Source of the DNA: Streptomyces uncialis | GTDB taxonomy: Bacteria > Actinomycetota > Actinomycetes > Streptomycetales > Streptomycetaceae | Direction: 5' to 3' | Length of the DNA: 64,000 nt | Assembly: GCF_001905345.1 (NCBI RefSeq) | Contig: NZ_LFBV01000005.1 | Location: 310,001-374,000, forward strand | Shown here: positions 50,192 to 57,924 of the stretch, one piece after another | How the letters are laid out: each line of letters begins with the position of its first letter | Numbering within the stretch: the first letter of the stretch is position 1 | Program-made: the position numbers and the translations under genes | The notes under the pieces: model-generated | What the model was told of the DNA's origin: nothing | Databases searched by the model: none | The model's input: only the letters and a program-made list of their open reading frames with translations

Positions 50192-51401
50192 AGTCGTCCT
50201 CCGACAGCCCGAGGACGTCCCGCAGCGCCGTGTCGACCGCGCCCGACCGCTGCCCGTGGGCGCCGACGGCCCGGTAGAACGCGGTCAGCTCCGCGCCGCC
50301 CCAGCGTTCCTCGATCATCCGGCAGGCCAGCCAGCCGCTCTCGTACGCGCGCGCCAGCCGGTCGGCGTCCCCGCTGAACCCGAAGTCGGCGTCCTCGGGC
50401 AGCCGTCCGGGGACCCGGCCGTCGCCGACGGCCCGCTCCAGCTCGGGCGCCGCCTGCCGCGCGGTACGGCCCGTGCCGTGGTAGCCCACCCAGTCCGCGT
50501 ACCCCTCGGAGAGCCACAGCGGGGTGGCCTCCGAGGTCTGGCGGCGGGTCGCCACATGGGTGGCCTCATGGGTGAGCACGACCTGTGCGCCGAAGTCGCC
50601 GAGGACGTCGTACGCGTCCGGGTTGACGATGATCCGGTCGGCGGGCGTGGGTCCCGAGCCGCCGGTCTCGCCGGTGGTGACGGCGGCGATGCCCCGGTAG
50701 CCGGAGGCGGGCGCCCCCAGCAGCTCGGCCATGGCCTCCAGCGACCGGGGCACCAGGACCACCACCCGGCGGGCCCAGCCGTTCCCCCAGACCCCGCTCA
50801 CCTGCGGCACCGCGCGGTCGGCGAGCCCGGCGAACTCCTTGAGCCGGGCCCGGTCGTGACCGACGCCGAGGATCAGGCTGTGCGTACCGCGGACCGTGTC
50901 GACCGGGCCCTGTTCCCACAGCTGGCGGGGCGCGTCCCGGGCGGGCCGGTCCCCGGCCACGTACCAGCGGCCGTCGCGCTCGCGCAGTTCCACGGCGCGG
51001 TCCGCGACGACGGGCGCGCGGTCGTACCCGGCGATCCGGTAGCCGAGTTCCGCGCGGACGGTGGCGCGGTCGCCCGAGCGGTCCGCGTCCTTGACCGTGT
51101 ACGACCACGAGTGCAGCGGTACCCGGGCGAGCCGGTCGTAGAGCGGGTCGGCGGGCGGCGTGCCGCCGCGCGGGCCGGGGTCGAGGGTGGCCCGGTACCC
51201 GGTGGTGTCCCGGGCGAGCACGGCCGCCGCCCGCCGGTCCAGGACACGTTGCGCGTCGGCGAGCACGGGATCGGCGCGGACCGGGGCGCCGCAGCCCGCG
51301 AGTCCCGCCAGTACGGCCACCACGACCAGCAGCGCGGCGGCCGGGGACCGGTACCCCGCCGCCGTCCGTCCGACCCGCCCGCCCCGCCCGCGCTCCGCCA
51401 C
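50148..51401 (-). CDS. lipoprotein with HExxH metallopeptidase motif (peptidase MA-like)
   Basis: A 417-aa exported lipoprotein. A basic N-region and hydrophobic core end in the lipobox LAGC with Cys37. An NTF2-like domain (about 45-155) precedes a gluzincin-like catalytic part with HEATH (His278, Glu279, His282) and WLSEGYADWVGY (Glu299 as third zinc ligand), the layout of the peptidase MA family. It would work on the outer face of the membrane, perhaps on cell-wall proteins; the substrate is unknown. Its start has no near ORF. It is followed by the GT87 gene, tail to tail with 44-bp overlap. Confidence 0.84.
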   Translation of the reverse strand: MAERGRGGRVGRTAAGYRSPAAALLVVVAVLAGLAGCGAPVRADPVLADAQRVLDRRAAAVLARDTTGYRATLDPGPRGGTPPADPLYDRLARVPLHSWSYTVKDADRSGDRATVRAELGYRIAGYDRAPVVADRAVELRERDGRWYVAGDRPARDAPRQLWEQGPVDTVRGTHSLILGVGHDRARLKEFAGLADRAVPQVSGVWGNGWARRVVVLVPRSLEAMAELLGAPASGYRGIAAVTTGETGGSGPTPADRIIVNPDAYDVLGDFGAQVVLTHEATHVATRRQTSEATPLWLSEGYADWVGYHGTGRTARQAAPELERAVGDGRVPGRLPEDADFGFSGDADRLARAYESGWLACRMIEERWGGAELTAFYRAVGAHGQRSGAVDTALRDVLGLSEDDFTARWRTYLRRELG

Positions 51402-51467
51402 GCTCAGAGCGTACGGGGCGCCGGGCCGGTCACCGCACCGCCGGACGGCCCGATGGCCGGGGGAGGC

Positions 51468-52505
51468 TCAGACGCGGGTCACCGACGACACGGGCATCAT
51501 CCCGACCGGGTCGTAGCGCACCGGGGCGCCCGGGTAGGGGGCGTGCACGACCTGGCCGCCCCCGACGTACATCCCGATATGGCTGGCGTCCCCCCGGTAG
51601 GCCACCAGGTCACCGGGGCGCGCCTGGGACAGCGGCACCCTGCGGCCGGCGAACCGCTGGGCCTGCGAGGTGCGCGGCAGCCCGACCCCGGCCTGCGCGT
51701 ACGACCACTGCATCAGCCCCGAGCAGTCGAAGCCGGTGGGGCCGTTGGCGCCCCACACATAGGGGCGGCCGACGGCCGAGCGGGCGGCGGCCAGCGCGGT
51801 GGCGGCCCGGCCCGAGGGGGCGCCGGTGCTCCCGGCGGACCCCGCGTCGAGCGTGGTGCGCTGATGGCGGGAACGGGACGCCCGCTCGTAGGCGTCGCGC
51901 TGCGCCCGGGTCAGGGAGTTGAGCAGCCGCCGCGCCTCACCGAGCCTGCCCTCGACGGCGCGTTTGTGGCGGGCCACGTCCGCGCGGCTGCGCTCCAGTT
52001 CGCCGAGGGTGCGGCCGGCCTCGGCGCGCTCCTGGTCGAGGGCGCGCTGGGCGCCGTTCAGCCGCCGCAGGTCCCCGGTCTGCCGGGAGCCGATCCGGGC
52101 GAGTGTCGCGGCCCGGTCCAGATAGGCGTCGGGGTCGGAGGACAGGATCAGTTCCAGCGCGGGGTCGACGCCGCCGGAGCGGTACTGCGCCCCGGCGAGC
52201 GCGCCGAGCGCGCCCCGCATGGTGTTGATGCGCTCCTGGCCCTGGGCCACCCGGTCCTGGATGTCCGCGACCCGCGCGCGGAGCCGGTCGGCGCGTTCGT
52301 CGGCCTTGTTGAACGCCTCGGTGGCCTTCTCCGCCTGGGTGTGGAGCCGGTCGACCTCGGCCCGGGTGGCGGCGGGGGTGTCGCCGGGCGCGGCGGCGGC
52401 GGGACCCGCGACGAGGGCTGCCGCCGCGGTGGCCGCGACGGCGGTCAGGGCGGTGACTCGGGCACTGCGGTCGAGGCCGGGTACTGGGCGGCGATGGGAC
52501 CCCAC
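51468..52505 (-). CDS. NlpC/P60 peptidoglycan endopeptidase (paralogue 1)
   Basis: A 345-aa secreted hydrolase. A signal peptide (VTALTAVAATAAAALVAGPAAAAPG) is followed by a long coiled-coil region (about 45-210) that should keep the enzyme autoinhibited. The NlpC/P60 domain has the catalytic Cys in GFDCSGLMQWSY, His in ASHIGMYVG and a third polar residue in VVHAP. It would cut D-Glu-meso-DAP links in stem peptides. GTG 52505 has GGAAGGAGC about 7 nt upstream. It resembles its neighbour at 52784 throughout, so the two arose by tandem duplication. The M. tuberculosis counterpart is probably Rv2190c. Confidence 0.9.
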   Translation of the reverse strand: MGSHRRPVPGLDRSARVTALTAVAATAAAALVAGPAAAAPGDTPAATRAEVDRLHTQAEKATEAFNKADERADRLRARVADIQDRVAQGQERINTMRGALGALAGAQYRSGGVDPALELILSSDPDAYLDRAATLARIGSRQTGDLRRLNGAQRALDQERAEAGRTLGELERSRADVARHKRAVEGRLGEARRLLNSLTRAQRDAYERASRSRHQRTTLDAGSAGSTGAPSGRAATALAAARSAVGRPYVWGANGPTGFDCSGLMQWSYAQAGVGLPRTSQAQRFAGRRVPLSQARPGDLVAYRGDASHIGMYVGGGQVVHAPYPGAPVRYDPVGMMPVSSVTRV

Positions 52506-52563
52506 GGGCAGCCGCTCCTTCCGCTGACGGACCCCCTTGCTTCGGCGGGGGAATGCGCGCCAG

Positions 52564-52593
52564 ACAGTAGCCGGGCGACCACGCTCCGGCCAA
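52564..52593 (-). promoter_or_regulatory. candidate promoter of NlpC/P60 paralogue 1
   Basis: TTGGCC (52588-52593), 18-bp spacer, TACTGT (52564-52569) on the - strand. The leader would be about 50 nt and holds a small CCCCC / GGGGG hairpin just before the Shine-Dalgarno. Confidence 0.5.
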
Positions 52594-52727
52594 AGACCGC
52601 CTCGCACACGGACGGTGACACCTCGCCTGGTACGCAGGTCACCGGCGGGGCGCGGGGTCAGTGGCGGAACACGGATTTCGCCCGTTCGGGGGGTGTCGCG
52701 GGCACTTTCCCGGGGCGGGGAACGCCG

Positions 52728-52758
52728 CCGCCCGCGTACCGGTGGGGTACGCGGGCGG
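52728..52758 (-). terminator. 13-bp perfect terminator of NlpC/P60 paralogue 2
   Basis: CCGCCCGCGTACC / GGTACGCGGGCGG around a 5-nt loop, 26 bp past the stop of the 52784 gene. It separates the two paralogues into independent transcripts. Confidence 0.8.
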
Positions 52759-52783
52759 GGGAACGGACTGCGGGCGGGACGGA

Positions 52784-53893
52784 TCAGACCCGGACGCCGA
52801 ACATGTACGGCATGTTGTTGATCGACTCGTAGCGCACATTGGCGCCGGTGCGCGGGGCGTGCAGCACCTGGCCGTTGCCCGCGTAGAAGCCGACGTGGTG
52901 CAGGTCGGAGTAGAAGAACACCAGGTCGCCGACCTGGAGGGCACTCTGGGAGTTGATCCGGGTGCCGATGTTCGCCTGGGCCTGCGAGGTGCGCGGGATG
53001 GACTGGTTGACCTGCGCGAAGGACCAGGAGGTGAGGCCCGAGCAGTCGAAGGAGCTGGGCCCGCTCGCCCCGTACACGTACGGGACGCCGACCTTGCTCT
53101 GGGCCGCGGCGTAGGCGGAGGAGGCACGGCCCGACACGGGCGCCTCGGAACCGCCCTGGCCGCCCGCGCTCTGACCGCCGGTCTTGGCCTTCCCGGAGTC
53201 GGACTTGGCCTTGGTGCTCTCGGTGGCCTTCAGGGCGGCGCGCTCGCTGTTGCGGGTGGCGCGCTGCTCCTCCTCGGCGAGGGCCGCCTTCTCCGCGGCG
53301 GTCAGGGTGTTGAGGAGCCGCTGCGCCTCGGCGAGCTTGCCCTGGACCTCTTTCTTCTTGCCGCCGAGCTCGGTACGGGTCTCGGCGAGGTCCTTGAGCT
53401 TGTCGGAGGCTTCCTGGCGCTGCTGGCCGAGGGAGCGCTGCTTCTCCTGGATCTTGCGCAGCGACTCGACCTGCTGGCCGCTGAGCTGCTCCAGCGTGGA
53501 CGCCTTGTCGAGATAGGTCTCCGGGTCGGAGGAGAGGAAGAGCTGGAGAGCGGGGTCGATCCCACCACTGCGGTACTGGGCGCTGGCGAGCGAACCGAGG
53601 CCCGAGCGGAGCTCGTTGACGTCGTCCTGGCCGCGGGCGACCTTGTCCTGGAGGGTGTCGATCTCCTTGTCGAGCTTCTCCTGCTTCTCCTTGGCCCCGT
53701 TGTACTTCTCGGTGGCCTTCTCCGCGTCCTGGTAGAGCTTGTCGACCTTGGACTTGACCTCGTCCTTGGTGGGCTTCTCGCTCGGCGCGGCCTGCGCGGA
53801 CTGCGAGGTGAGAGCGACGGCCGCTGCGGCGGTCACGGTGAGCACGGTCACACGGGCGCGGCTCGGCTGCTTCGGTCGACGGTGGGACGCCAC
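52784..53893 (-). CDS. NlpC/P60 peptidoglycan endopeptidase (paralogue 2)
   Basis: A 369-aa secreted hydrolase. The signal peptide ends near TSQSAQAAP. A long, highly charged coiled coil (about 45-225) and a Ser/Gly/Lys linker lead to the catalytic domain with Cys284 (SFDCSGL), His333 (HHVGFYAG) and His345 (QVLHAP). GTG 53893 (VASHRRPK) is chosen for AAGGAGC at proper spacing and for matching the paralogue's VGSHRRP head; the ATG six codons earlier overlaps that Shine-Dalgarno. It has its own promoter, a structured leader and a strong terminator. Confidence 0.92.
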   Translation of the reverse strand: MASHRRPKQPSRARVTVLTVTAAAAVALTSQSAQAAPSEKPTKDEVKSKVDKLYQDAEKATEKYNGAKEKQEKLDKEIDTLQDKVARGQDDVNELRSGLGSLASAQYRSGGIDPALQLFLSSDPETYLDKASTLEQLSGQQVESLRKIQEKQRSLGQQRQEASDKLKDLAETRTELGGKKKEVQGKLAEAQRLLNTLTAAEKAALAEEEQRATRNSERAALKATESTKAKSDSGKAKTGGQSAGGQGGSEAPVSGRASSAYAAAQSKVGVPYVYGASGPSSFDCSGLTSWSFAQVNQSIPRTSQAQANIGTRINSQSALQVGDLVFFYSDLHHVGFYAGNGQVLHAPRTGANVRYESINNMPYMFGVRV

Positions 53894-53995
53894 GGGGGCG
53901 AGCTCCTTCATCCCTCAGCCGCCTACCGAGTACGCCGGCGGGCGGTGCCCCTCCGCCGTCGCTCCCGTTGAGCGATCACCCGAGCGGAGGTTCGA
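53894..53995 (-). promoter_or_regulatory. structured 5' leader (candidate NLPC-P60 RNA motif)
   Basis: The leader of the 52784 gene can fold into nested hairpins: an outer stem CCTCCGC / GCGGAGG (arms 53984-53990 and 53950-53956) enclosing CGCTC / GAGCG (53970-53974 and 53960-53964). A CCGCC / GGCGG element then precedes the AAGGAG site. A motif called NLPC-P60 RNA has been predicted upstream of such genes in Streptomyces, and this may be a member. It lacks the conserved GTCAGCTAAC part of the c-di-AMP (ydaO) riboswitch. The ligand, if any, is unknown. Confidence 0.55.
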
Positions 53996-54001
53996 CGCCT
54001 G

Positions 54002-54031
54002 ACCTTAGTGACCCTCTTGTGATCAGTTCAA
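54002..54031 (-). promoter_or_regulatory. promoter of NlpC/P60 paralogue 2
   Basis: TTGAAC (54026-54031), 18-bp spacer, TAAGGT (54002-54007) on the - strand: a near-consensus housekeeping promoter in an unusually AT-rich patch. It predicts a leader of roughly 100 nt containing the hairpins described for 53894-53995. Confidence 0.65.
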
Positions 54032-54461
54032 ATCCTCACCGGAAAAATCTCGGTCGTACCCGCATTCTTTACATACAACTCACCTGCCGTGACGCGTGAC
54101 TGACGCTACGTTGCGTGAACCCGGGGCCAATCCGGACAACCGCCCCAGAGGTCAGTTACAGGACAGATGGCGCGAAGTGGCCCTCGTGCGCGCTTCGGCG
54201 GAGCGCTTTGTTCGGTTACGCGGAGCCGCCGGTGGTACATCGTGCGGCGTGTGCGCCGGTTGTCCGGGTACGGGTGGGCCCGGGTTCGAGACGGGCGGGC
54301 TCGCGACAACAGGTACGCGACGGTCAGATGAGTGACGGCGGAGTGCGGGCCGGGGCGGTTCAACCACGCGACAGCCACTCGCGGTTCAACCACGCGACAA
54401 CCGCTCGCGGTTCGGCCACGGGACAGCCGCTCGCCGGACCAGCCGCGACAACCGCCCGCGG
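54032..54461. other. 430-bp gap before the NYN-domain gene end
   Basis: No credible gene. The left part (54032-54120) is AT-rich for this genome and belongs to the promoter region of the NlpC/P60 gene. The middle is ordinary GC-rich sequence. The right end is a 26-bp tandem repeat. Short open frames on both strands here lack ribosome-binding sites and family features. Confidence 0.5.
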
Positions 54462-54481
54462 TCAGCCGCGGGACAGCCGCT
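54355..54481. repeat. 26-bp tandem repeat running into the NYN gene 3' end
   Basis: Five copies: 54355-54380, 54381-54406, 54407-54432, 54433-54457, 54458-54481. The first two begin GCGGTTCAACCACGCGACA; later ones diverge but keep GGACAGCCGCT or GACAACCGC. The last copy lies inside the 3' end of the NYN-domain gene and encodes its final LSRG residues and stop. Confidence 0.8.
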
Positions 54482-55811
54482 TGAGGAGCATCACGGAGGC
54501 GACCGGGCGCGCGCCCGCCTTGGCGACCCCGTCGGCCACCTCACGGTCGGTGGACGCCACGATGACCGGCCGGCCGGGAGGTTCGGCGCGTACGAGCTGA
54601 CGGATCAGCTCGTCGGCGGTGACCTTCGGTTTGGAGAACAGCACCCGCACCCCGCGCGGGGGCGCGAGCAGGACGGGGGCGGCGAGTTCGGCGCCGTCGA
54701 AGACACAGGTGATCTCGGCGCCGGTCTGCGCGGCGAGCAGCGAGAGCTGGCCGAGCAGCCGCAGCCGCTGTTTCTCCAGGGGCATCTGCGGATAGCCGGT
54801 CTTGGTGACGTTGTACCCGTCGACCAGGAGATGGGCCTGGGGCAGCGCGAGGAGCTGGTCGAGGATCGCGGGGTCGTGCTCGGACAGGGCGCGCGCGGCG
54901 ATGTCCTTGGGGGTCATCCGGCCCGGTTCGACGGCTTCGACGGTCTCGGCGGGCCGCACCGACACGGGCGGCAGGGCGAGTTCCCGGCGCAGCCCCTGGG
55001 CGGACTCCAGGAGAGTGTCGAGCAGCAGCCGGACCCGCATGTCCTCGACGCTGCGGCCCTCACGGGCGGCCCGGCGGCTGGCCTCCAGCGAGGCCTCGGC
55101 CTCCCCGAGGCGGGACTTGAGCCTGCGGGCCTCGCTGTCGGCGGCGGAGCGCTGGACATGGGTCTCGGTGCGGACGGCGTCGATCTCGCCGTGCGCCTTG
55201 CGCAGGGCGGCCTCGCCGCGCTTCACATCGCTGAGGGCGGCGCGCAGTTTGCGGTGCAGGGACTCGGCCTCGCGGCGGGCGGCGTCCAGGTCGGCGCGCA
55301 GCCGCTCGGTCTCGGCGCGGGTGTGGTGGCGGGCCTCGGCGAGCTCCACCCGCAGCCGGTCGAGTTCGGCGCGGGCCTCCTCGTCGGCGCGTTCGGCGTC
55401 GGCGCGCTGGGCCTCCTCACCGGCCGCGGCGACGAGCTTGACCCAGCCGGCGGGCCGCAGGACGTACGCGGCGGCGGCCACGTCGAGGGGGTCGGCGGCG
55501 GGCGGCGGGGAACCCGAGTCGAGCGCCCCGGCCAGCTCCCCCTGGTTCTCACGCAGATGTTCCGCGATGCGCTGGCGGAACAGGGGGTCGCTCTCCAGCG
55601 CGGCGGCCATCGCGTTGCCCGCGAACTTGGCGCGGCGGCTGGGGGTGAAGCGCGCGTACTGCCGCAGGGCGGACGGCAGCTCCGACACGGTGAGCCCGCC
55701 GAAGCCGTCCGACACGATCTGGACGACCCGGCGGCGCACGCCTTCGGGCAGCGGGCGGTCGAGCACCTCGGCGGTGCCGTCGTCCGGCTCCCCGCCTCCG
55801 CTCTCCGTCAT
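54462..55811 (-). CDS. NYN-domain (YacP-like) RNA-binding/nuclease protein
   Basis: A 449-aa cytoplasmic protein. An N-terminal helical region (1-135, with RQYARFTPSRRAKFAGNAM) is followed by a long coiled coil (about 135-265, heptad-like E/R/A/L). A C-terminal NYN/PIN-like domain (about 300-449) contains LLVDGYNVTKTGYP with the metal-site Asp, EITCVFDGAE and VIVASTDREVADGV. YacP relatives process rRNA or other RNA. The four acidic positions expected for metal binding seem present. The start is ATG 55811. The zinc-ribbon gene is 38 bp upstream and may share its transcript. Confidence 0.85.
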   Translation of the reverse strand: MTESGGGEPDDGTAEVLDRPLPEGVRRRVVQIVSDGFGGLTVSELPSALRQYARFTPSRRAKFAGNAMAAALESDPLFRQRIAEHLRENQGELAGALDSGSPPPAADPLDVAAAAYVLRPAGWVKLVAAAGEEAQRADAERADEEARAELDRLRVELAEARHHTRAETERLRADLDAARREAESLHRKLRAALSDVKRGEAALRKAHGEIDAVRTETHVQRSAADSEARRLKSRLGEAEASLEASRRAAREGRSVEDMRVRLLLDTLLESAQGLRRELALPPVSVRPAETVEAVEPGRMTPKDIAARALSEHDPAILDQLLALPQAHLLVDGYNVTKTGYPQMPLEKQRLRLLGQLSLLAAQTGAEITCVFDGAELAAPVLLAPPRGVRVLFSKPKVTADELIRQLVRAEPPGRPVIVASTDREVADGVAKAGARPVASVMLLKRLSRG

Positions 55812-55849
55812 CCGTCCGTCACCCCACTAGCTGTGCGGGGCCGGCTCCG

Positions 55850-56089
55850 TCAGGAGTCGGCACCCGGCCTGTCCACGAGTTCCACCGAGTCGTTCGCGTT
55901 GCACCAGCGGCAGCGCACCGTGTCGATGGTCTCACTGACGACGTCGCGTTCCTCCACCTTGGGCTCTCCGGCGAGGTCGAGGTGGACGTACTCGACCACC
56001 TTCGAGGAGCGCGTCACATCGAAGCGGGTGAGGTTGCCGCAGAGCGTGCAGCGCCACCGCGTCCGTTCGGTCGGCAGGGGAACCGTCAT
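55850..56089 (-). CDS. small zinc-ribbon protein
   Basis: A 79-aa protein with two CxxC knuckles, CTLC (about 14-17) and CRWC (about 59-62), spaced like a zinc ribbon. Between them are TRFDVTRSSKVVEYVHLDLAG strands (in part). Start ATG 56089 is preferred over 56146 because the extra residues are Pro-rich and not ribbon-like. It is upstream of the NYN gene on the same strand and divergent from the rhomboid gene. It may bind nucleic acid or a protein partner. Confidence 0.75.
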   Translation of the reverse strand: MTVPLPTERTRWRCTLCGNLTRFDVTRSSKVVEYVHLDLAGEPKVEERDVVSETIDTVRCRWCNANDSVELVDRPGADS

Positions 56090-56269
56090 CGTGGGCGTCG
56101 CTTCCTTAGGGCCTGGGGTGCGCCGCGGCACACCCGTCACGTCCATGGCGCGCCCGTCGCGCGGGCGCGTGTCGCCGTAACCCTACGACCTGTAAGGGGC
56201 AGCCCGCTCGGGTCCTGGCAACGGCGGGGCAACCGTACGGCTTCGGTCCCGTTCCGTCATGATCTGTCC

Positions 56270-57037
56270 ATGATCGGCTCCTGGGGTGGCGACCGGACGG
56301 CCCGGCCGGGCGGGGCGGCGCGCGGCCGCTCGGCGCCGGTGACGTACGCGCTGATCGCGGCATGCGCGCTGATCTTCCTGCTCGGACCGGTCCCGGGCCT
56401 GAACCCGGGGTACGGCACGGGGGACGGGTTGCTCGCCGCACAAAGGTCCTATTTCGCCCGCTGGGGAGTGATCCCCGCCGAACTGTTCTCCGGAGCGCCC
56501 CGGGCCCTGCTCACCCCCGTCACCGCCCTGTTCGTGCACGGGAGCTGGCTGCATCTGCTCGGCAACATGCTCTTCCTCCACGTCTTCGGGACGATGGCCG
56601 AGGAGCGCCTGGGACGACTGCGCTACCTCGTCCTGTACGTGGTGTGCGGCGCGCTCGCGCTGACCGGGTACGCGACGGCGCACGCGGGGCAGCCGGACGG
56701 GGGTCAGACCCTGGTGGGGGCGTCGGGGGCGATCTCGGCGGTCCTGGGGGCATTCCTGTACCTCTTCCCCACGGCACGGGTCACCAGTCTGTTCCCGTTC
56801 CTGTTCTTCCTGCCGCTGCGCTTTCCGGCCTGGATGGTGCTGCCGTTCTGGGTGGCGCTCCAGTGGCTGGCGGCGAGCCGGGACGGCCAGGGGCCGGGGG
56901 TGGCGTACCTGGCGCATCTGATCGGCTTCGGGCTCGGGTTCCTGGGCTGCTGGGCCGGGTACGGCCGCCTGCGGCCGGGTCTGCCCAGGAGCCCCGCCAC
57001 GATCCGGGAGGAGCCGGACAGGGGCGGGCTAGAGTGA
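56270..57037 (+). CDS. rhomboid-family intramembrane serine protease
   Basis: A 255-aa protein with about six helices. The active-site set is complete: His90 and Asn100 in FVHGSWLHLLGNMLFLHVFG, catalytic Ser152 in GASGAISAVLGAF and His216 in AYLAHLIGF. Such enzymes cleave single-pass membrane proteins within the bilayer. The start is ATG 56270; an ATG 11 bp earlier is in another frame. The stop is 37 bp before the Lrp-type gene, so a small operon is possible. The substrate is unknown. Confidence 0.9.
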   Translation: MIGSWGGDRTARPGGAARGRSAPVTYALIAACALIFLLGPVPGLNPGYGTGDGLLAAQRSYFARWGVIPAELFSGAPRALLTPVTALFVHGSWLHLLGNMLFLHVFGTMAEERLGRLRYLVLYVVCGALALTGYATAHAGQPDGGQTLVGASGAISAVLGAFLYLFPTARVTSLFPFLFFLPLRFPAWMVLPFWVALQWLAASRDGQGPGVAYLAHLIGFGLGFLGCWAGYGRLRPGLPRSPATIREEPDRGGLE

Positions 57038-57074
57038 ATCCACCAGCAGCGGCCACCGAGGGAGACAGCCAGCC

Positions 57075-57356
57075 GTGATCACCGCGATCGTGCTCATCAA
57101 GACCAGTGTGGACCGCATCCCGGAGATCGCCGAGGCGATCGCCGCGCTGGAAAGCGTCAGCGAGGTCTTCTCCGTGACCGGGACGTACGACCTGATCGCC
57201 ATGGTCCGGGTCCGCTCCCACGACGATCTCGCCGAGGTCATCCCCGGCCGGATCAGCAAGATCCCGGGCGTCGAGGGCACCGACACGCATGTGGCGTTCC
57301 GCACCTACTCGCAGCACGACCTCGAAGCGGCGTTCGCCATCGGGCTCGACTCCTGA
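57075..57356 (+). CDS. stand-alone Lrp/AsnC ligand-binding (RAM) domain protein
   Basis: A 93-aa protein consisting only of the RAM (AsnC_trans_reg) fold: TAIVLIKTSVDRIPEIAEAI, then VSEVFSVTGTYDLIAMVRV and IPGRISKIPGVEGTDTHVAF. There is no DNA-binding HTH, so it cannot act as a usual Lrp regulator. Stand-alone RAM proteins bind amino acids or modulate full-length Lrp proteins. GTG 57075 is the start with GAGGGAGA upstream. In actinomycetes it is common near the qcr/cta respiratory cluster, as far as I recall. Confidence 0.9.
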   Translation: MITAIVLIKTSVDRIPEIAEAIAALESVSEVFSVTGTYDLIAMVRVRSHDDLAEVIPGRISKIPGVEGTDTHVAFRTYSQHDLEAAFAIGLDS

Positions 57357-57477
57357 CCCGTCCGCCCCCGCCCGGCCGTCCCCCGGCCGGCCCGTACCGC
57401 CACCGCGTCCGCCGCCGACGCCCCCGCCCCGTACCGCGTCAGCCGGGGCACCTCCCCGGGCCGAAGATGAAGACTTC

Positions 57478-57495
57478 CTCATCCGAGTCTCATCC
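57478..57495 (+). promoter_or_regulatory. 11-bp-spaced direct repeat, candidate OmpR-type operator
   Basis: CTCATCC at 57478-57484 and again at 57489-57495, exactly one 11-bp period apart, the spacing used by OmpR/PhoB-type regulators. It ends 33 bp before the secreted-protein ATG, the first gene of the unit that encodes an OmpR-type regulator, so autoregulation is plausible. Confidence 0.45.
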
Positions 57496-57528
57496 TGGGG
57501 CGCGGTTGGCCTCGTCACCATCGGAACC

Positions 57529-57924
57529 ATGGTCTTCACTCATCGCATAGCGGCACTCGCCGCGGTCGTCGCGATACCGCTGGGTATCGCGGTGACCAGC
57601 TACGCCCTCACCGACAGCCCCGACGACCGCAAGGTTCCGCAGAAGGTGGAGCTGGAGAGCGGCTCCCCCTCCGGCTCCGCGGGCTCGCCCCGTCCGACGC
57701 CCAGCGACGAGACGGTCGCACCGCCCTCCATGGACGGAACGCCCTCCGACACCACCCCCGACGGCGGCAGGAGCACCGCCCCGGACAAGCCCACCGACAA
57801 GCCCACCGACAAGCCCACGAAGAAGCCGACGAGCAAGCCCCCGGCCGGCGACGACAACAACGACGACGGCCCCGGCGGGGACGACGACGGACCTGGCGGC
57901 GACGACTTCGGTGACGACGGCTGA
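57529..57924 (+). CDS. small exported acidic protein with Lys-Pro-Thr-Asp repeats
   Basis: A 131-aa protein. A single N-terminal hydrophobic segment (RIAALAAVVAIPLGIAVTSYAL) acts as signal or anchor. The rest is disordered: a Ser/Pro-rich part, the repeat DKPTDKPTDKPTKKPTSKP near 93-111, and an Asp/Gly-rich end (DDGPGGDDDGPGGDD). It precedes a sensor kinase gene and overlaps it by 14 bp, which is strong coupling. It could be a secreted or membrane-tethered accessory of the sensor, perhaps binding cations or the wall. No named family. Confidence 0.75.
   Translation: MVFTHRIAALAAVVAIPLGIAVTSYALTDSPDDRKVPQKVELESGSPSGSAGSPRPTPSDETVAPPSMDGTPSDTTPDGGRSTAPDKPTDKPTDKPTKKPTSKPPAGDDNNDDGPGGDDDGPGGDDFGDDG

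Noticed and set aside
53894..54031. c-di-AMP (ydaO) riboswitch upstream of the NlpC/P60 gene
   Set aside because: The expected conserved GTCAGCTAAC and GGGGAACC-type segments are missing; only the terminal GGTAGGCGG ... AAGGAG resembles that class.
54096..54600. Small frames on both strands between the NlpC/P60 and NYN genes
   Set aside because: They overlap the 26-bp tandem repeat and the end of the NYN gene, with no ribosome-binding site or family resemblance.
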